Source: a bacterium (GTDB taxonomy: Bacteria > Campylobacterota > Campylobacteria > Campylobacterales > Sulfurovaceae). Taken from it: a DNA stretch of 64,000 nt. Below are positions 20,827 through 30,378 of this stretch, one piece after another (within the stretch, counting starts at the first letter, position 1; each line of letters starts with the position of its first letter). Both the position numbers and the translations under genes were made by a program. The notes under the pieces are model-generated. The model saw nothing but the letters and a program-made list of their open reading frames with translations, had not been told where the DNA came from and made no database searches. The DNA lies in NCBI GenBank assembly GCA_018822805.1, contig JAHJJU010000105.1:1-64000 (forward strand). The letters are read 5' to 3'.

Positions 20827-21384
20827 TTACATTTTTACATTTTTAAAAAAGTCTCTTACGTATTCATATCCGGAATATAAAGTAAGAGCAACGGCAATCC
20901 ACAGTAAAGCCTCTCCACCATACCAACCCATTAGTAAAAACCCAATTGCAATCATTTGAATCACGGTTTTAACTTTACCCATCCACGATGCTGCAATATC
21001 TATGCCTTCAGCCACAGCAGAGACACGAAGTCCTGTAATGAAAAGTTCACGTGTTAAAATCAGAAAGATAGCCCAAGGTGAAGCTTCTCCCATCATCATA
21101 AGACCTAGAAAACCAGCTAAAGTTAACATTTTATCAGCAAGAGGATCTAAAATTTTACCCATGGTGGTAATTTGATTAAAGGTTCGTGCGATGTAGCCAT
21201 CAAAGAAGTCTGTAGCTGATGCCAAAACAAAAATAAATGCAGCAGCATAGTTGAGCCATGAGGGATGAATTTGTTCAAATATGGTTGCATCTTGATTGAC
21301 CAGTAGCACAAACATAATAGGGGCTAGAAGTAGGCGAATAAAGGCTAGAATATTGGGGATATTGACGATTTTGTTGTTTTGCAT
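20827..21384 (-). CDS. pgsA: CDP-diacylglycerol-glycerol-3-phosphate 3-phosphatidyltransferase
   Basis: NIPNILAFIRLLLAPIMF; DFFDGYIARTFNQITTMGKILDPLADK; internal start preferred because the extension lies in a palindromic repeat. Confidence 0.92.
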   Translation of the reverse strand: MQNNKIVNIPNILAFIRLLLAPIMFVLLVNQDATIFEQIHPSWLNYAAAFIFVLASATDFFDGYIARTFNQITTMGKILDPLADKMLTLAGFLGLMMMGEASPWAIFLILTRELFITGLRVSAVAEGIDIAASWMGKVKTVIQMIAIGFLLMGWYGGEALLWIAVALTLYSGYEYVRDFFKNVKM

Positions 21385-21398
21385 ATAAGGGTTCCTTC

Positions 21399-21496
21399 GT
21401 AGGGACAACGCCCCCGTGCTTGTCCGGTGTCTGAATAATCTACAATCTTTTTTATGTATATGAAACAACGGACAACCACAGGGGGATTGTCCCTAC
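21399..21496. repeat. Long interrupted palindrome (dispersed-repeat-like hairpin)
   Basis: gtagggacaa (21399-21408) pairs with ttgtccctac (21487-21496); inner cccccgtgcttgtccg pairs imperfectly with cggacaaccacaggggg. Confidence 0.75.
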
Positions 21497-21506
21497 ACAA
21501 AATGGT

Positions 21507-22286
21507 TTAACGGAAGGTTGTTCCACCATCAACAACAAGGGTTTGACCTGTAATCCATGATGCTTCATCCGTACATAAGAAGTAAACTGAACCGGCTAAA
21601 TCTTCAGGACTTCCCATTCTATTCACGGCTGAACGTTTAATGGTCTCTGCTTTAACCTCTTCATAGTTGGTAAAGGCTTTTAGTGCATCAGTGTCGATTG
21701 GTCCACCTGACACGGCGTTAACACGTATGCCCATTTCACCCAGTTCAACAGCAGCATAACGGCTCATTGCTTCAACGGCTGCTTTATTGGTTCCGTGACC
21801 GGCATAGTTGTCGATGTAGATGAGGTTACCTGTAGAGCTCAGAGTAACAATGGCACCACCACCAACTTTTTCCATACGTACAGCAGCTTCTTGTGAACCA
21901 CGTACAAAGGCACCAACAGTTGCTGTGTAGATGTTCTGTAAACCTTTTGAAGGTCTTAGTTTCATAAATTTACCATACCCACCTACAACAGGACGACCAT
22001 AAATCATTGCATTTGAAATAAAGAAATCAACTCTATCAAAATCTTTATCAATTGCTAAAAAGAGAGGTTTAAATTCATCAAGTTCCAAAATATTTAATGG
22101 ATAAGCTTTTGCTTTAATACCATAAGTGCCCTCTAAATTAGCAGCTATTTCATCAGCAGATTCTTTATTTGAGTTATAAGTAAATGCAACATTTACTCCT
22201 TGGCTTGCAAATTTTTCTGCTATGGCTTTACCAATACCCTTGGTGGCACCTGTGATAACGACGGTTTTACCTTTATTGCTTGACAT
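21507..22286 (-). CDS. SDR-family enoyl-ACP reductase, FabL-like
   Basis: VVITGATKGIGKAIAEKFA; NYAGHGTNKAAVEAMSRYAAVEL; VNAVSGGPIDTDALKAFTN. Confidence 0.8.
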   Translation of the reverse strand: MSSNKGKTVVITGATKGIGKAIAEKFASQGVNVAFTYNSNKESADEIAANLEGTYGIKAKAYPLNILELDEFKPLFLAIDKDFDRVDFFISNAMIYGRPVVGGYGKFMKLRPSKGLQNIYTATVGAFVRGSQEAAVRMEKVGGGAIVTLSSTGNLIYIDNYAGHGTNKAAVEAMSRYAAVELGEMGIRVNAVSGGPIDTDALKAFTNYEEVKAETIKRSAVNRMGSPEDLAGSVYFLCTDEASWITGQTLVVDGGTTFR

Positions 22287-23180
22287 TTATACTCCTACTA
22301 TGTTGTAATTTTTCATAACTTCTTCAATTTGCTTCATGTGCTTAACACTTGGGGGAACCAGTGGTAATCGGTATTCTAAAGTATCAATGAGACCTGCCAT
22401 GTACATTGCAGCTTTAATTGGAATAGGATTACTCTCACAAAACATTACTTTATTAAGCGTGTATAGTTTATCATTAATCTCTTTTGATGTCTTGAAATCT
22501 CCTTCAAGTGCACTATGAGCTAATTTAGCTTTCATATCCGGTAACAAATTGGAGGTGACTGAAGTAATTCCCTTTCCTCCATTGGCTAAAATAGGGTAGT
22601 CAATAGGATCATCTCCCGAGAATACATATAGGTCAGGTCGTTTAGATAAAAGTTCTACTGTTCTTTCTATTGATCCTGTTGCTTCTTTAATACCAAAAAT
22701 GTTTGAAACATCATCAAAAAGTCTACAAACAGTATGGGCTGTAATATCCACACCGGTTCTTCCCGGTACATTATAAAGCATGAATGGAAGCTCTACCGAT
22801 TTAGCAATGGCTTTATAGTGCTGGTAAAGTCCCTCTTGGCTTGGTTTGTTGTAATAAGGACTTACTGAAAAAATGGCATCTACACCACAAGATTCTGCAT
22901 GACGAGCAATGTCAATGGCTTCATGAGTGGCATTGCTACCTGCACCGGCAAGCACTTTGGTTCCTGTTCCTTTGCAGACTTCAACAGCAATTTCAATACA
23001 ACGTTTATGTTCATCATGGCTTAGTGTGGCACTTTCACCGGTGGTTCCTACAGGACAAACAGCATCAATTCCATTATTGATTTGACGTCTGATTAGTTTA
23101 GCATAGGTTGCTTCATCTAGTGTTCCATTTTTAAATGGGGTAATGAGTGCCGTTGTGGCACCTGTAATTAAGTTACTCAT
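22287..23180 (-). CDS. dapA: 4-hydroxy-tetrahydrodipicolinate synthase
   Basis: GATTALITPFKNGTLDE; PVGTTGESATLSHDEH; SPYYNKPSQEGLYQHY; LYNVPGRT. Confidence 0.97.
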   Translation of the reverse strand: MSNLITGATTALITPFKNGTLDEATYAKLIRRQINNGIDAVCPVGTTGESATLSHDEHKRCIEIAVEVCKGTGTKVLAGAGSNATHEAIDIARHAESCGVDAIFSVSPYYNKPSQEGLYQHYKAIAKSVELPFMLYNVPGRTGVDITAHTVCRLFDDVSNIFGIKEATGSIERTVELLSKRPDLYVFSGDDPIDYPILANGGKGITSVTSNLLPDMKAKLAHSALEGDFKTSKEINDKLYTLNKVMFCESNPIPIKAAMYMAGLIDTLEYRLPLVPPSVKHMKQIEEVMKNYNIVGV

Positions 23181-24493
23181 TTACTTTTTCCATTGTGTTT
23201 TTTTAGTATTAGTGTTGTCGCTAGGTCATCATTAAAATATTTTTTGGCTATTTTAGTGACCAATTCAGGCGTAATTTTAGCCAAATTCTCTTCATATTCA
23301 AGTAAAGGTTTTAAATTTCCTCTTACCAAGTAAGATCCGAAAAGTGAGTTAACCTCTGCTGAGTCTTCTAGTGAATAAATAAAATCTGCTTTGGCATTAA
23401 TTTTTACTTTTTCAAGCTCTTCTTTTGTCACGTCACCCGATTTTATTTTTTCAATTTCTGTATGAATTTCTTTCTCTAAATCTTCTATGTTAACATGTGT
23501 GTTGGCTAAGCCCATAAAGAGAAAAATTCCAGGATCGCTGAGTTCCATGTTGTACGCATAGATTTGATTTGCCATCTGTTTTTTGTCGATAATCTCTTTG
23601 TGTAATCGGCTACTTTTTCCGGACGATAACAGCTCAGAAATAGCAGAAAGCACCACTTGGTCTTCATGCTCATAATTAGGAATAGGGTAGGCAATGGCAA
23701 TGGTGTCAACGGTGTTGTTCTCTTTGGTAATCACCTGTCGTATACTTCCATCACGTTTTGGTTCGAGAGCATTCAATTTTGGAACTTCATGCTTGTTTTT
23801 AATCTTTCCAAACTTGGCTTCGGCTATTTTAAAGACTTCCTTCTCATCAATATCACCTGTTACGATTAAAATGGCATTGTTGGGTTGATAATACTTTTCA
23901 TGAAATGATTTAATATCATCAATTGTCCATGTCTGAATGTCGTTCATAAATCCAATGGGTGTCCAGTGGTAAGGGTGTGCCACATAGTGGGTATTGAAAA
24001 GTCTAAAGTACAGGTACCCAATTGGTGGGTTATCGGTGCGTACCCGTCGTTCTTCAGCCACCACATCACGCTCTACCTGAAACTCTTCATCTTTAAGATT
24101 TAAATTTTCCATCAGTTCAGCAAAAAGTTCCACTGAAGTCTCTAGGTTTTTTGAACTCGATTTAATGTAGTAGTGGGTGTAGTCAAATGAGGTCGCTGCA
24201 TTGTTCACACCCCCTTTTGATTTAACAATCTTATCAAATTCACCGGCTTCAAGATTCTTGGTAGATTTAAAGTTCAAATGCTCCAACATGTGGGCAATAC
24301 CACTTTTTCCCATCACCTCGTTACGGCTTCCTACTTTGTAAAAAATATCGGTGGTAATGACATTTGAGTTGTTTTTCATTGGTATGACAACGATTTCTAA
24401 GCCGTTGTCCAGTGTTTTACTGTGATGTTTTGGTAAAGAATTACCCATTAAGACTCCTGTTATCATTATTAAAAATAGTATTGTTTTTTGCAT
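23177..24493 (-). CDS. M16-family zinc metallopeptidase, secreted
   Basis: HMLEHLNF (HxxEH); signal peptide MQKTILFLIMITGVLMG. Confidence 0.9.
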   Translation of the reverse strand: MQKTILFLIMITGVLMGNSLPKHHSKTLDNGLEIVVIPMKNNSNVITTDIFYKVGSRNEVMGKSGIAHMLEHLNFKSTKNLEAGEFDKIVKSKGGVNNAATSFDYTHYYIKSSSKNLETSVELFAELMENLNLKDEEFQVERDVVAEERRVRTDNPPIGYLYFRLFNTHYVAHPYHWTPIGFMNDIQTWTIDDIKSFHEKYYQPNNAILIVTGDIDEKEVFKIAEAKFGKIKNKHEVPKLNALEPKRDGSIRQVITKENNTVDTIAIAYPIPNYEHEDQVVLSAISELLSSGKSSRLHKEIIDKKQMANQIYAYNMELSDPGIFLFMGLANTHVNIEDLEKEIHTEIEKIKSGDVTKEELEKVKINAKADFIYSLEDSAEVNSLFGSYLVRGNLKPLLEYEENLAKITPELVTKIAKKYFNDDLATTLILKKHNGKSK

Positions 24494-24509
24494 TATTTCA
24501 CTTTTTAGA

Positions 24510-25574
24510 TTATTTGTAATCGGCACCAATGGCTTCAGATATATGGTTGTAACCATCTGCTTTAAGCAGTTCAATGAGTCCTTCATTGATCTCTTTAATC
24601 ATCTTTGGACCATTGTAGATGAGCATGGAGTAGACCTGAACCAAGGTCGCACCGGCTTTAATTCTTCGGTAGGCATCTTCAGCAGTTTCAATTCCCCCTA
24701 CCGAGATCAATAGGGTTTTACCATAAAGCTCTTTACCAATGGCTTGAAAAAGTTTAAAAGATTTTTCACGAACCAAAGCTCCTGAAATTCCACCAAAATC
24801 TTTGGCGTGTTCAGTGACCGAGTAATCAATGGTGGTATTGGTCGCAATAATTCCTGCAGCACCGGCATTAACAGCCGTAGTACACAAATCAATGGCATCT
24901 TGGGCTTCCATGTCGGGAGCAATTTTTAAGAAAATTGGCTGATCAGTGATGGTTTTTGCCATTTCAAATAGAGCTGTAATAAAGGCTTCATTTTGTAAAT
25001 CTCTCAATCCTGGAGTATTGGGAGAAGAGATATTAATAACAATGTAATCACCATAATCTTTAAAGGTATGAAGCAGTGTCTCATAATCGTTCAGAGCTTC
25101 ATCTTCCGGAGTTACTTTGTTTTTACCGATATTGATTCCAATAGGGTAGTCAAAAAAATAGAGTTTATTGAGTCGTTTCACCATGTAGTCGGCACCACGG
25201 TTGTTGAACCCCATGGCATTTTGAATAGAACGATCCTCTTTTAGTCTAAAAAGACGAGGTTTTGCGTTACCTTCTTGAGGTTTTGGAGTAATGGTTCCTA
25301 TTTCAGTAAAACCAAACCCAAGGGTTGGCATGGCTGTGATGTATTCTCCATTTTTATCAAACCCAGCAGCCAATCCTACAGGGTTTGAAAACTTTCGTCC
25401 AAAGAGATGTTGTGTCAAGATAGGGTCTTGAACAAAATAGTGATTTTTCAAAAGTTTTAAAATGCTTGGGGCATAAGCAGCAGCTCTAAGACCAAGCCCA
25501 CCAATATGGTGGGCTGTCTCAGGGTTGAGTTTAAAAAGAACGCTTTTTATGGTTTCATAAGAAAAAAATGACAA
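24510..25574 (-). CDS. pyrD: Dihydroorotate dehydrogenase (quinone)
   Basis: NPVGLAAGFDKNGE; VINISSPNTPGLRDLQ; ISVGGIETAEDAYRRIKAGATLVQVYSM. Confidence 0.96.
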   Translation of the reverse strand: MSFFSYETIKSVLFKLNPETAHHIGGLGLRAAAYAPSILKLLKNHYFVQDPILTQHLFGRKFSNPVGLAAGFDKNGEYITAMPTLGFGFTEIGTITPKPQEGNAKPRLFRLKEDRSIQNAMGFNNRGADYMVKRLNKLYFFDYPIGINIGKNKVTPEDEALNDYETLLHTFKDYGDYIVINISSPNTPGLRDLQNEAFITALFEMAKTITDQPIFLKIAPDMEAQDAIDLCTTAVNAGAAGIIATNTTIDYSVTEHAKDFGGISGALVREKSFKLFQAIGKELYGKTLLISVGGIETAEDAYRRIKAGATLVQVYSMLIYNGPKMIKEINEGLIELLKADGYNHISEAIGADYK

Positions 25575-25616
25575 TGGTTACTCCAAGAAAATTAGTGGAA
25601 GTATTATACTTGATTT

Positions 25617-26108
25617 CTAATAAAAATAGTGCATTGAAAAGCTTAAGTCACTTATTTTACTTAGATCTTCAAGTTTTGCTGTTTTCATAAAACGATAACC
25701 TAAATCTAGGTCTATAACATCATTTAAGAGATACGTTAGACCGGTATTGGCACCATAGAGGTAACCTTTATCTTTTAGGGAATTGTTGTTGTGTTGCATA
25801 ACCCCAAGAGATGCACCGAGATAGGGTTTTAAAGCACTATCTTTAAATGTATTGGTTAAAACACCGGTATCTATTTGCATAATAAGTGTATGGTACTCAT
25901 TGTTTGTTTTTTCGCCATAATTATATGAGAGGGATGTTCGCATATTTCTTGATTGTGTTCCGTATTTAACACCCAATGTTGGAGTAGATATTTTTTCATA
26001 TTCAGTTGTTGATGCTTGTACACCTATAAAGGAGTAAAGTTTATCATCAGCTTGAATGGACGTACTTAATAAAAGAAGGGGTAAAAATAACATATTAAAT
26101 TTTTTCAT
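25617..26108 (-). CDS. Outer-membrane beta-barrel-like protein
   Basis: Signal peptide; alternating strands; aromatic C-terminal residue (FSMHYFY). Confidence 0.65.
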   Translation of the reverse strand: MKKFNMLFLPLLLLSTSIQADDKLYSFIGVQASTTEYEKISTPTLGVKYGTQSRNMRTSLSYNYGEKTNNEYHTLIMQIDTGVLTNTFKDSALKPYLGASLGVMQHNNNSLKDKGYLYGANTGLTYLLNDVIDLDLGYRFMKTAKLEDLSKISDLSFSMHYFY

Positions 26109-26208
26109 AAATATAATCCTTGTGTTATATTGTTTAGGTGTAATTATAGCTTTAATTTCTTATATTTAAAGAATTATTAAAACTATAAATTAATTTTAAA
26201 TAAAATTT

Positions 26209-27009
26209 TTATTTAAAACGATTGATTCCGAGAAATAGAAAAAGAGAAACAGCTGAGATTAAAATAATTGAAGCACCTGAAGCGATGTCATACTCATAAG
26301 AGATCCACAATCCAATAAGTGTAAATATCGAAGAGAAAATTCCCGAAAGTATCATCATCATATAGAGTGTGTTGGAGAGTTTTTCAGCAATATAAACAGG
26401 TATGGTCAATAGAGCAATAACCAGTATAAGTCCCACAACTTTAATGGCAACCACAACAGTTAAGGCAGAAAGAATTAATATTAGCGTGTAGAAAAACTGA
26501 ACATTAATCCCTCTTAAATTAGCATATTCACTGTCATACGACACAGCCAAAATGTCACGGTACCAAAAGATCATAATAAAGACTATCATACCTAGAAGTC
26601 CACCCATAAAATAGAGGTCACTTTGACTCACAGCCAAAATAGAGCCAAAAAGGTAAGACATAAAGTCAGCATTGTACCCGGGAGTTAGATCAATCAATAC
26701 CACACCCAGTGCCATACCCACAGCCCACATAAGACCAATAAAGGTATCCATACGTTCTCGATGTTTAAGGGTTATCATGGAGATAATAAGTGCAGCAGCA
26801 ACGGCAAAAACAGAAGCTCCTAAAAAGATAGGTAGACCTAAAAAGACAGCCACACCGATTCCACCGTAAGCAGTATGGGCAATTCCTCCTGCTAAGAAAA
26901 CCATACGGTTAACGACAATAAGTGAACCAATAATACCGGAAGCCAATGAGACCAAAACTCCGGCAATAAGGGCATTTTGTATAAAAGGAAAGGAGAGTGC
27001 TTCAAACAT
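26209..27009 (-). CDS. znuB: ABC transporter permease, Zn/Mn (ABC-3) family
   Basis: Multi-TM; VNRMVFLAGGIAHTAYGGIGVA family motif; synteny with znuC and znuA. Confidence 0.88.
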   Translation of the reverse strand: MFEALSFPFIQNALIAGVLVSLASGIIGSLIVVNRMVFLAGGIAHTAYGGIGVAVFLGLPIFLGASVFAVAAALIISMITLKHRERMDTFIGLMWAVGMALGVVLIDLTPGYNADFMSYLFGSILAVSQSDLYFMGGLLGMIVFIMIFWYRDILAVSYDSEYANLRGINVQFFYTLILILSALTVVVAIKVVGLILVIALLTIPVYIAEKLSNTLYMMMILSGIFSSIFTLIGLWISYEYDIASGASIILISAVSLFLFLGINRFK

Positions 27010-27011
27010 GT

Positions 27012-27746
27012 TTACTTTACCTCTCTAAATTTGTTAAACATTTCAACTTCACAAAAATGATTACACCGGTTAGGGGCATCACTGTGTTGTCCGGACATAT
27101 CATGATAGGTGAGTTTTTTGTTAATGTGTACCACGGTAGTGGCATATTTCATAATCACAGAGACATCATGGCTTACAACAATAATGGTAATGTAAGCATT
27201 TAACTCTTTTAGCAGTTCATAAATCTGTTTTTGTCCATCCACATCAATACTAGAGGTGGGTTCATCTAAAATCAAAATTTTAGGATGAGCACACAAGGCT
27301 CTAGCAATCATCACCCGTTGTCTCTGCCCTCCGGAGAGGGAACCTATCCTTTCATTGGCAAACTTCTCCATACCAACTTGTGCCAACGCACCCATAGCAC
27401 ACATGGTTTCTTCTTTTGCATATCCAAAGAGAGGACGTTTGGTACCAATGTGTCCCATCAGTACAACTTCAATAACTTTAATAGGAAAGTCAGTATTGAC
27501 ATTGGTGTTTTGTGGCACATAGCCAATTTGAGAGAGGTTCTTTTTAGGGACTTCTCCAAAGGTACGAATTGAGCCATCTTTAACAGGGTTAATTCCTAAA
27601 ATAAGTTTGAGTAGGGTTGATTTTCCTCCACCATTAGGTCCAATGATGGCTAAAAAATCTTTCTCTTCAACATTGAGGTTGATGTTCTCTAAAATCTTTT
27701 GTTTGTCGTAAGAGAACGAGAGGTTTTTAATTTCTATAATGGACAT
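27012..27746 (-). CDS. znuC: ABC transporter ATP-binding protein, zinc/metal
   Basis: IGPNGGGKSTLLKLI Walker A; GSLSGGQRQRVMIARAL; LILDEPTSSID. Confidence 0.9.
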   Translation of the reverse strand: MSIIEIKNLSFSYDKQKILENINLNVEEKDFLAIIGPNGGGKSTLLKLILGINPVKDGSIRTFGEVPKKNLSQIGYVPQNTNVNTDFPIKVIEVVLMGHIGTKRPLFGYAKEETMCAMGALAQVGMEKFANERIGSLSGGQRQRVMIARALCAHPKILILDEPTSSIDVDGQKQIYELLKELNAYITIIVVSHDVSVIMKYATTVVHINKKLTYHDMSGQHSDAPNRCNHFCEVEMFNKFREVK

Positions 27747-27751
27747 AACTG

Positions 27752-28621
27752 TTAATCTTTTTTACTGTTTGGTTGTTGTGCAATGGCCTTGGCTAAATTT
27801 TTAAGATTCTCTGCCCAATTATGTGCCAGTGGTGAGGCTTTAATCACCTGAATATTAAGATTTTTAGCAATTAACTGTGCTGCTTTATCTGAAAACTCCG
27901 GTTGGGTAAAGATGGCTTGAACCTTTTCCTCTTTTGCCTCTTGCATTATTTTCACTAAGGTTTTCATTTTAGGTGATTTTCCCTCTACTTCAACAGGGAG
28001 TTGTTTGAGTTCATAACGTTTGGCAAAATAGCCCCAAGCAGGATGAAAAACCATAAAAGCAGAATCTTTTGGAGTATCTTTTAGTATGGTTTTTATATCA
28101 TTGTCAAGGGTTTCTAACTCTTTTAAATAGGCTGTTAAGTTCGCTTTATAGTAGTTACTGTTGTTGGCATCGATGCTTACCAATGTTTCATAAATATTCT
28201 CTGCAATCTGTTTTACATTAATGGGGTCAACCCAGATGTGTGGGTCTTTATTTGTTACATCTTTTTCATGATGTGCTTTATGTTCATCATGATGATGACG
28301 CTGCATGATACTTTTATTGATGTCATGTGAAATATCAGAGATAATTAAATTTTTATTTTGGTTTTGAAACTTCTTTAACCACACTTTTTCAAACTCCACT
28401 CCTATGGAAAAGTAAAGTTTTGCTTTGGTTATTTCTAACATTTGAGAGGGTTTTGGCTCATAGTTATGGGGTGATGCACCGGCCTGAACCATAACAGATG
28501 TATGCACTTTTTCTCCACCAATCATATCGACAAATATTTTCTGAGGTAATATACTCACAATAATGTTGGTTTTGGCAAAGGTTAAAGTCGAGAAGAGTAG
28601 TAAAAAGAGTAGTGTTTTCAT
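27752..28621 (-). CDS. znuA: Metal ABC transporter substrate-binding protein with His-rich loop
   Basis: Signal peptide; HNYEPKPSQM; RHHHDEHKAHHEKD; DPHIWVDPI. Confidence 0.9.
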   Translation of the reverse strand: MKTLLFLLLFSTLTFAKTNIIVSILPQKIFVDMIGGEKVHTSVMVQAGASPHNYEPKPSQMLEITKAKLYFSIGVEFEKVWLKKFQNQNKNLIISDISHDINKSIMQRHHHDEHKAHHEKDVTNKDPHIWVDPINVKQIAENIYETLVSIDANNSNYYKANLTAYLKELETLDNDIKTILKDTPKDSAFMVFHPAWGYFAKRYELKQLPVEVEGKSPKMKTLVKIMQEAKEEKVQAIFTQPEFSDKAAQLIAKNLNIQVIKASPLAHNWAENLKNLAKAIAQQPNSKKD

Positions 28622-28667
28622 AATGTGTTCCTAATTGTTTTAAAAATGGAATAGTAGCATATTAAAG

Positions 28668-30374
28668 TTAGATTAAAACCTTCGCCAGTTTCTTATACTC
28701 ATCACATTTATCTAATAAATTTTGATGCGTGTCCGAACAGACAATCTCCCCTTCTTTAAAGACTAAAATCGCATCCGAGTTTTCAATGGTACTTAGACGA
28801 TGGGCTACGGTGATGGTAATCATCTCATCTTTAAGTGCATCAAGTGCTTTTTGAATAAGGGCTTCGCTTTTGTTGTCCAGTGCCGATGTGGCTTCATCGA
28901 GTATTAGAATATCCGGGTTTTTATACAGTGCACGAGCAAGAGCAATACGCTGTCGCTGTCCCCCTGAAAGGTTGTTGCCATTTTCAGTCAATGTGGTATG
29001 AATACCCTCATCTAAGTTTTTTATAAACTCCAAAGCATGGGCTTTTTTTAATGCTTCATAAACTTTTTGTTCATTAAACGCTTGTCCGTAAGCAACATTG
29101 TGTGCAATGGTGTCATTAAAAATATAGATACGTTGGGTGACATACGCAATTTTTTGGTGTAAAGAGCTTAGGGTTAACTCTTTACTGTTGTGTTTATTAA
29201 TAAGAATTTTTCCTGAGCTAGGGTCATAAAAACGTACCAAGAGATTCACAAATGAACTTTTTCCGGCACCACTGTCACCTACAAGGGCAATGCTTTGTCC
29301 TCGATTTATATGCACAGAAACTTCATTAAGAGCAATTTTTTCTTCATAGTTGAGCGATACTTTATTAAAAGATAAGCTATCAATACGCTCTTTTAAGTTG
29401 ATTTCTCCTGAATTAATGGTGGATTTTTGATTAAGCAGTTCAAACATCCGTTCATTCGCAACAACAGCATCTTGAGCTTGGTTGTAGAGTGATGAGATTC
29501 TTTTTATAGGGGTATAGAGCATAAAAAGTGCCGTAGCAAAGGCAAAGAATGCTCCAACCGTCATTCGTCCTTCTATTACTTCTGTACCACCAATGTAAAT
29601 AACCACACCAATAGCAATAGAACCGAGTATCTCCATAATGGGTGAGGTGAGGGCATTGACTTTAACTTGTTTGAGCAGATAGGTAAAAACATTATAATTT
29701 TCTTTTTCAAATTTTCTTGCCTCTAACTCTTGAGATGAGTTTGATTTTATCACTTCAATGTTTGAAAATATTTCACCCAAACGGGCTGTCATATCTGAAG
29801 TACTTTCTTGAGAAAGTTTGGAGTAACGTTTCATTTTTTTGGCTAAACGACTTAAGGGCAGAAGTGCCAAAGGCATAATAATTAAAAAATAAAATGCCAA
29901 TTTAGGACTTTCATAAATGACATATCCTGTAAGTGCCACAATGGTTAAAGATTCACGAATAAGATTTGGAATCATCGTTGTTACAACATTTTGAATTCGT
30001 CCAATATCATTGGTCACACGTGAGAGTATCTCTCCTGTGTGCATGGTTTGAAAAAATTGCATGTCTTGATAAGTGAGGTGTTTAACAAGATTATTACGTA
30101 ATTTTCTAACCACATCAAGTCCAATATAGGACATGTAGTAGGTTTGAATGTACTGTCCCACTCCTTTTAGAGTAAAAACTCCTACCAGTAAAAAGGGCAT
30201 AAGTGCCAACATGGTAGCATCTTTGTTTATAAAAATATCATCAAGTACAGGTTTAATAAGTTGAGCTGTTCCGGCTGTTCCTATGGCTACAGCCAACATA
30301 CCGATAATGGCAAAAATAAACTGGCGTTTATAACCGATGAGATAAGGGAGATATTGTTTAAATAGGTTTTTCAT
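28668..30374 (-). CDS. msbA: ABC transporter, MsbA-like lipid exporter
   Basis: 6-TM N-term; VGDSGAGKSSFVNLL; NLSGGQRQRIALARALYKNPDILILDEATSALD. Confidence 0.87.
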   Translation of the reverse strand: MKNLFKQYLPYLIGYKRQFIFAIIGMLAVAIGTAGTAQLIKPVLDDIFINKDATMLALMPFLLVGVFTLKGVGQYIQTYYMSYIGLDVVRKLRNNLVKHLTYQDMQFFQTMHTGEILSRVTNDIGRIQNVVTTMIPNLIRESLTIVALTGYVIYESPKLAFYFLIIMPLALLPLSRLAKKMKRYSKLSQESTSDMTARLGEIFSNIEVIKSNSSQELEARKFEKENYNVFTYLLKQVKVNALTSPIMEILGSIAIGVVIYIGGTEVIEGRMTVGAFFAFATALFMLYTPIKRISSLYNQAQDAVVANERMFELLNQKSTINSGEINLKERIDSLSFNKVSLNYEEKIALNEVSVHINRGQSIALVGDSGAGKSSFVNLLVRFYDPSSGKILINKHNSKELTLSSLHQKIAYVTQRIYIFNDTIAHNVAYGQAFNEQKVYEALKKAHALEFIKNLDEGIHTTLTENGNNLSGGQRQRIALARALYKNPDILILDEATSALDNKSEALIQKALDALKDEMITITVAHRLSTIENSDAILVFKEGEIVCSDTHQNLLDKCDEYKKLAKVLI

Positions 30375-30378
30375 CTAT

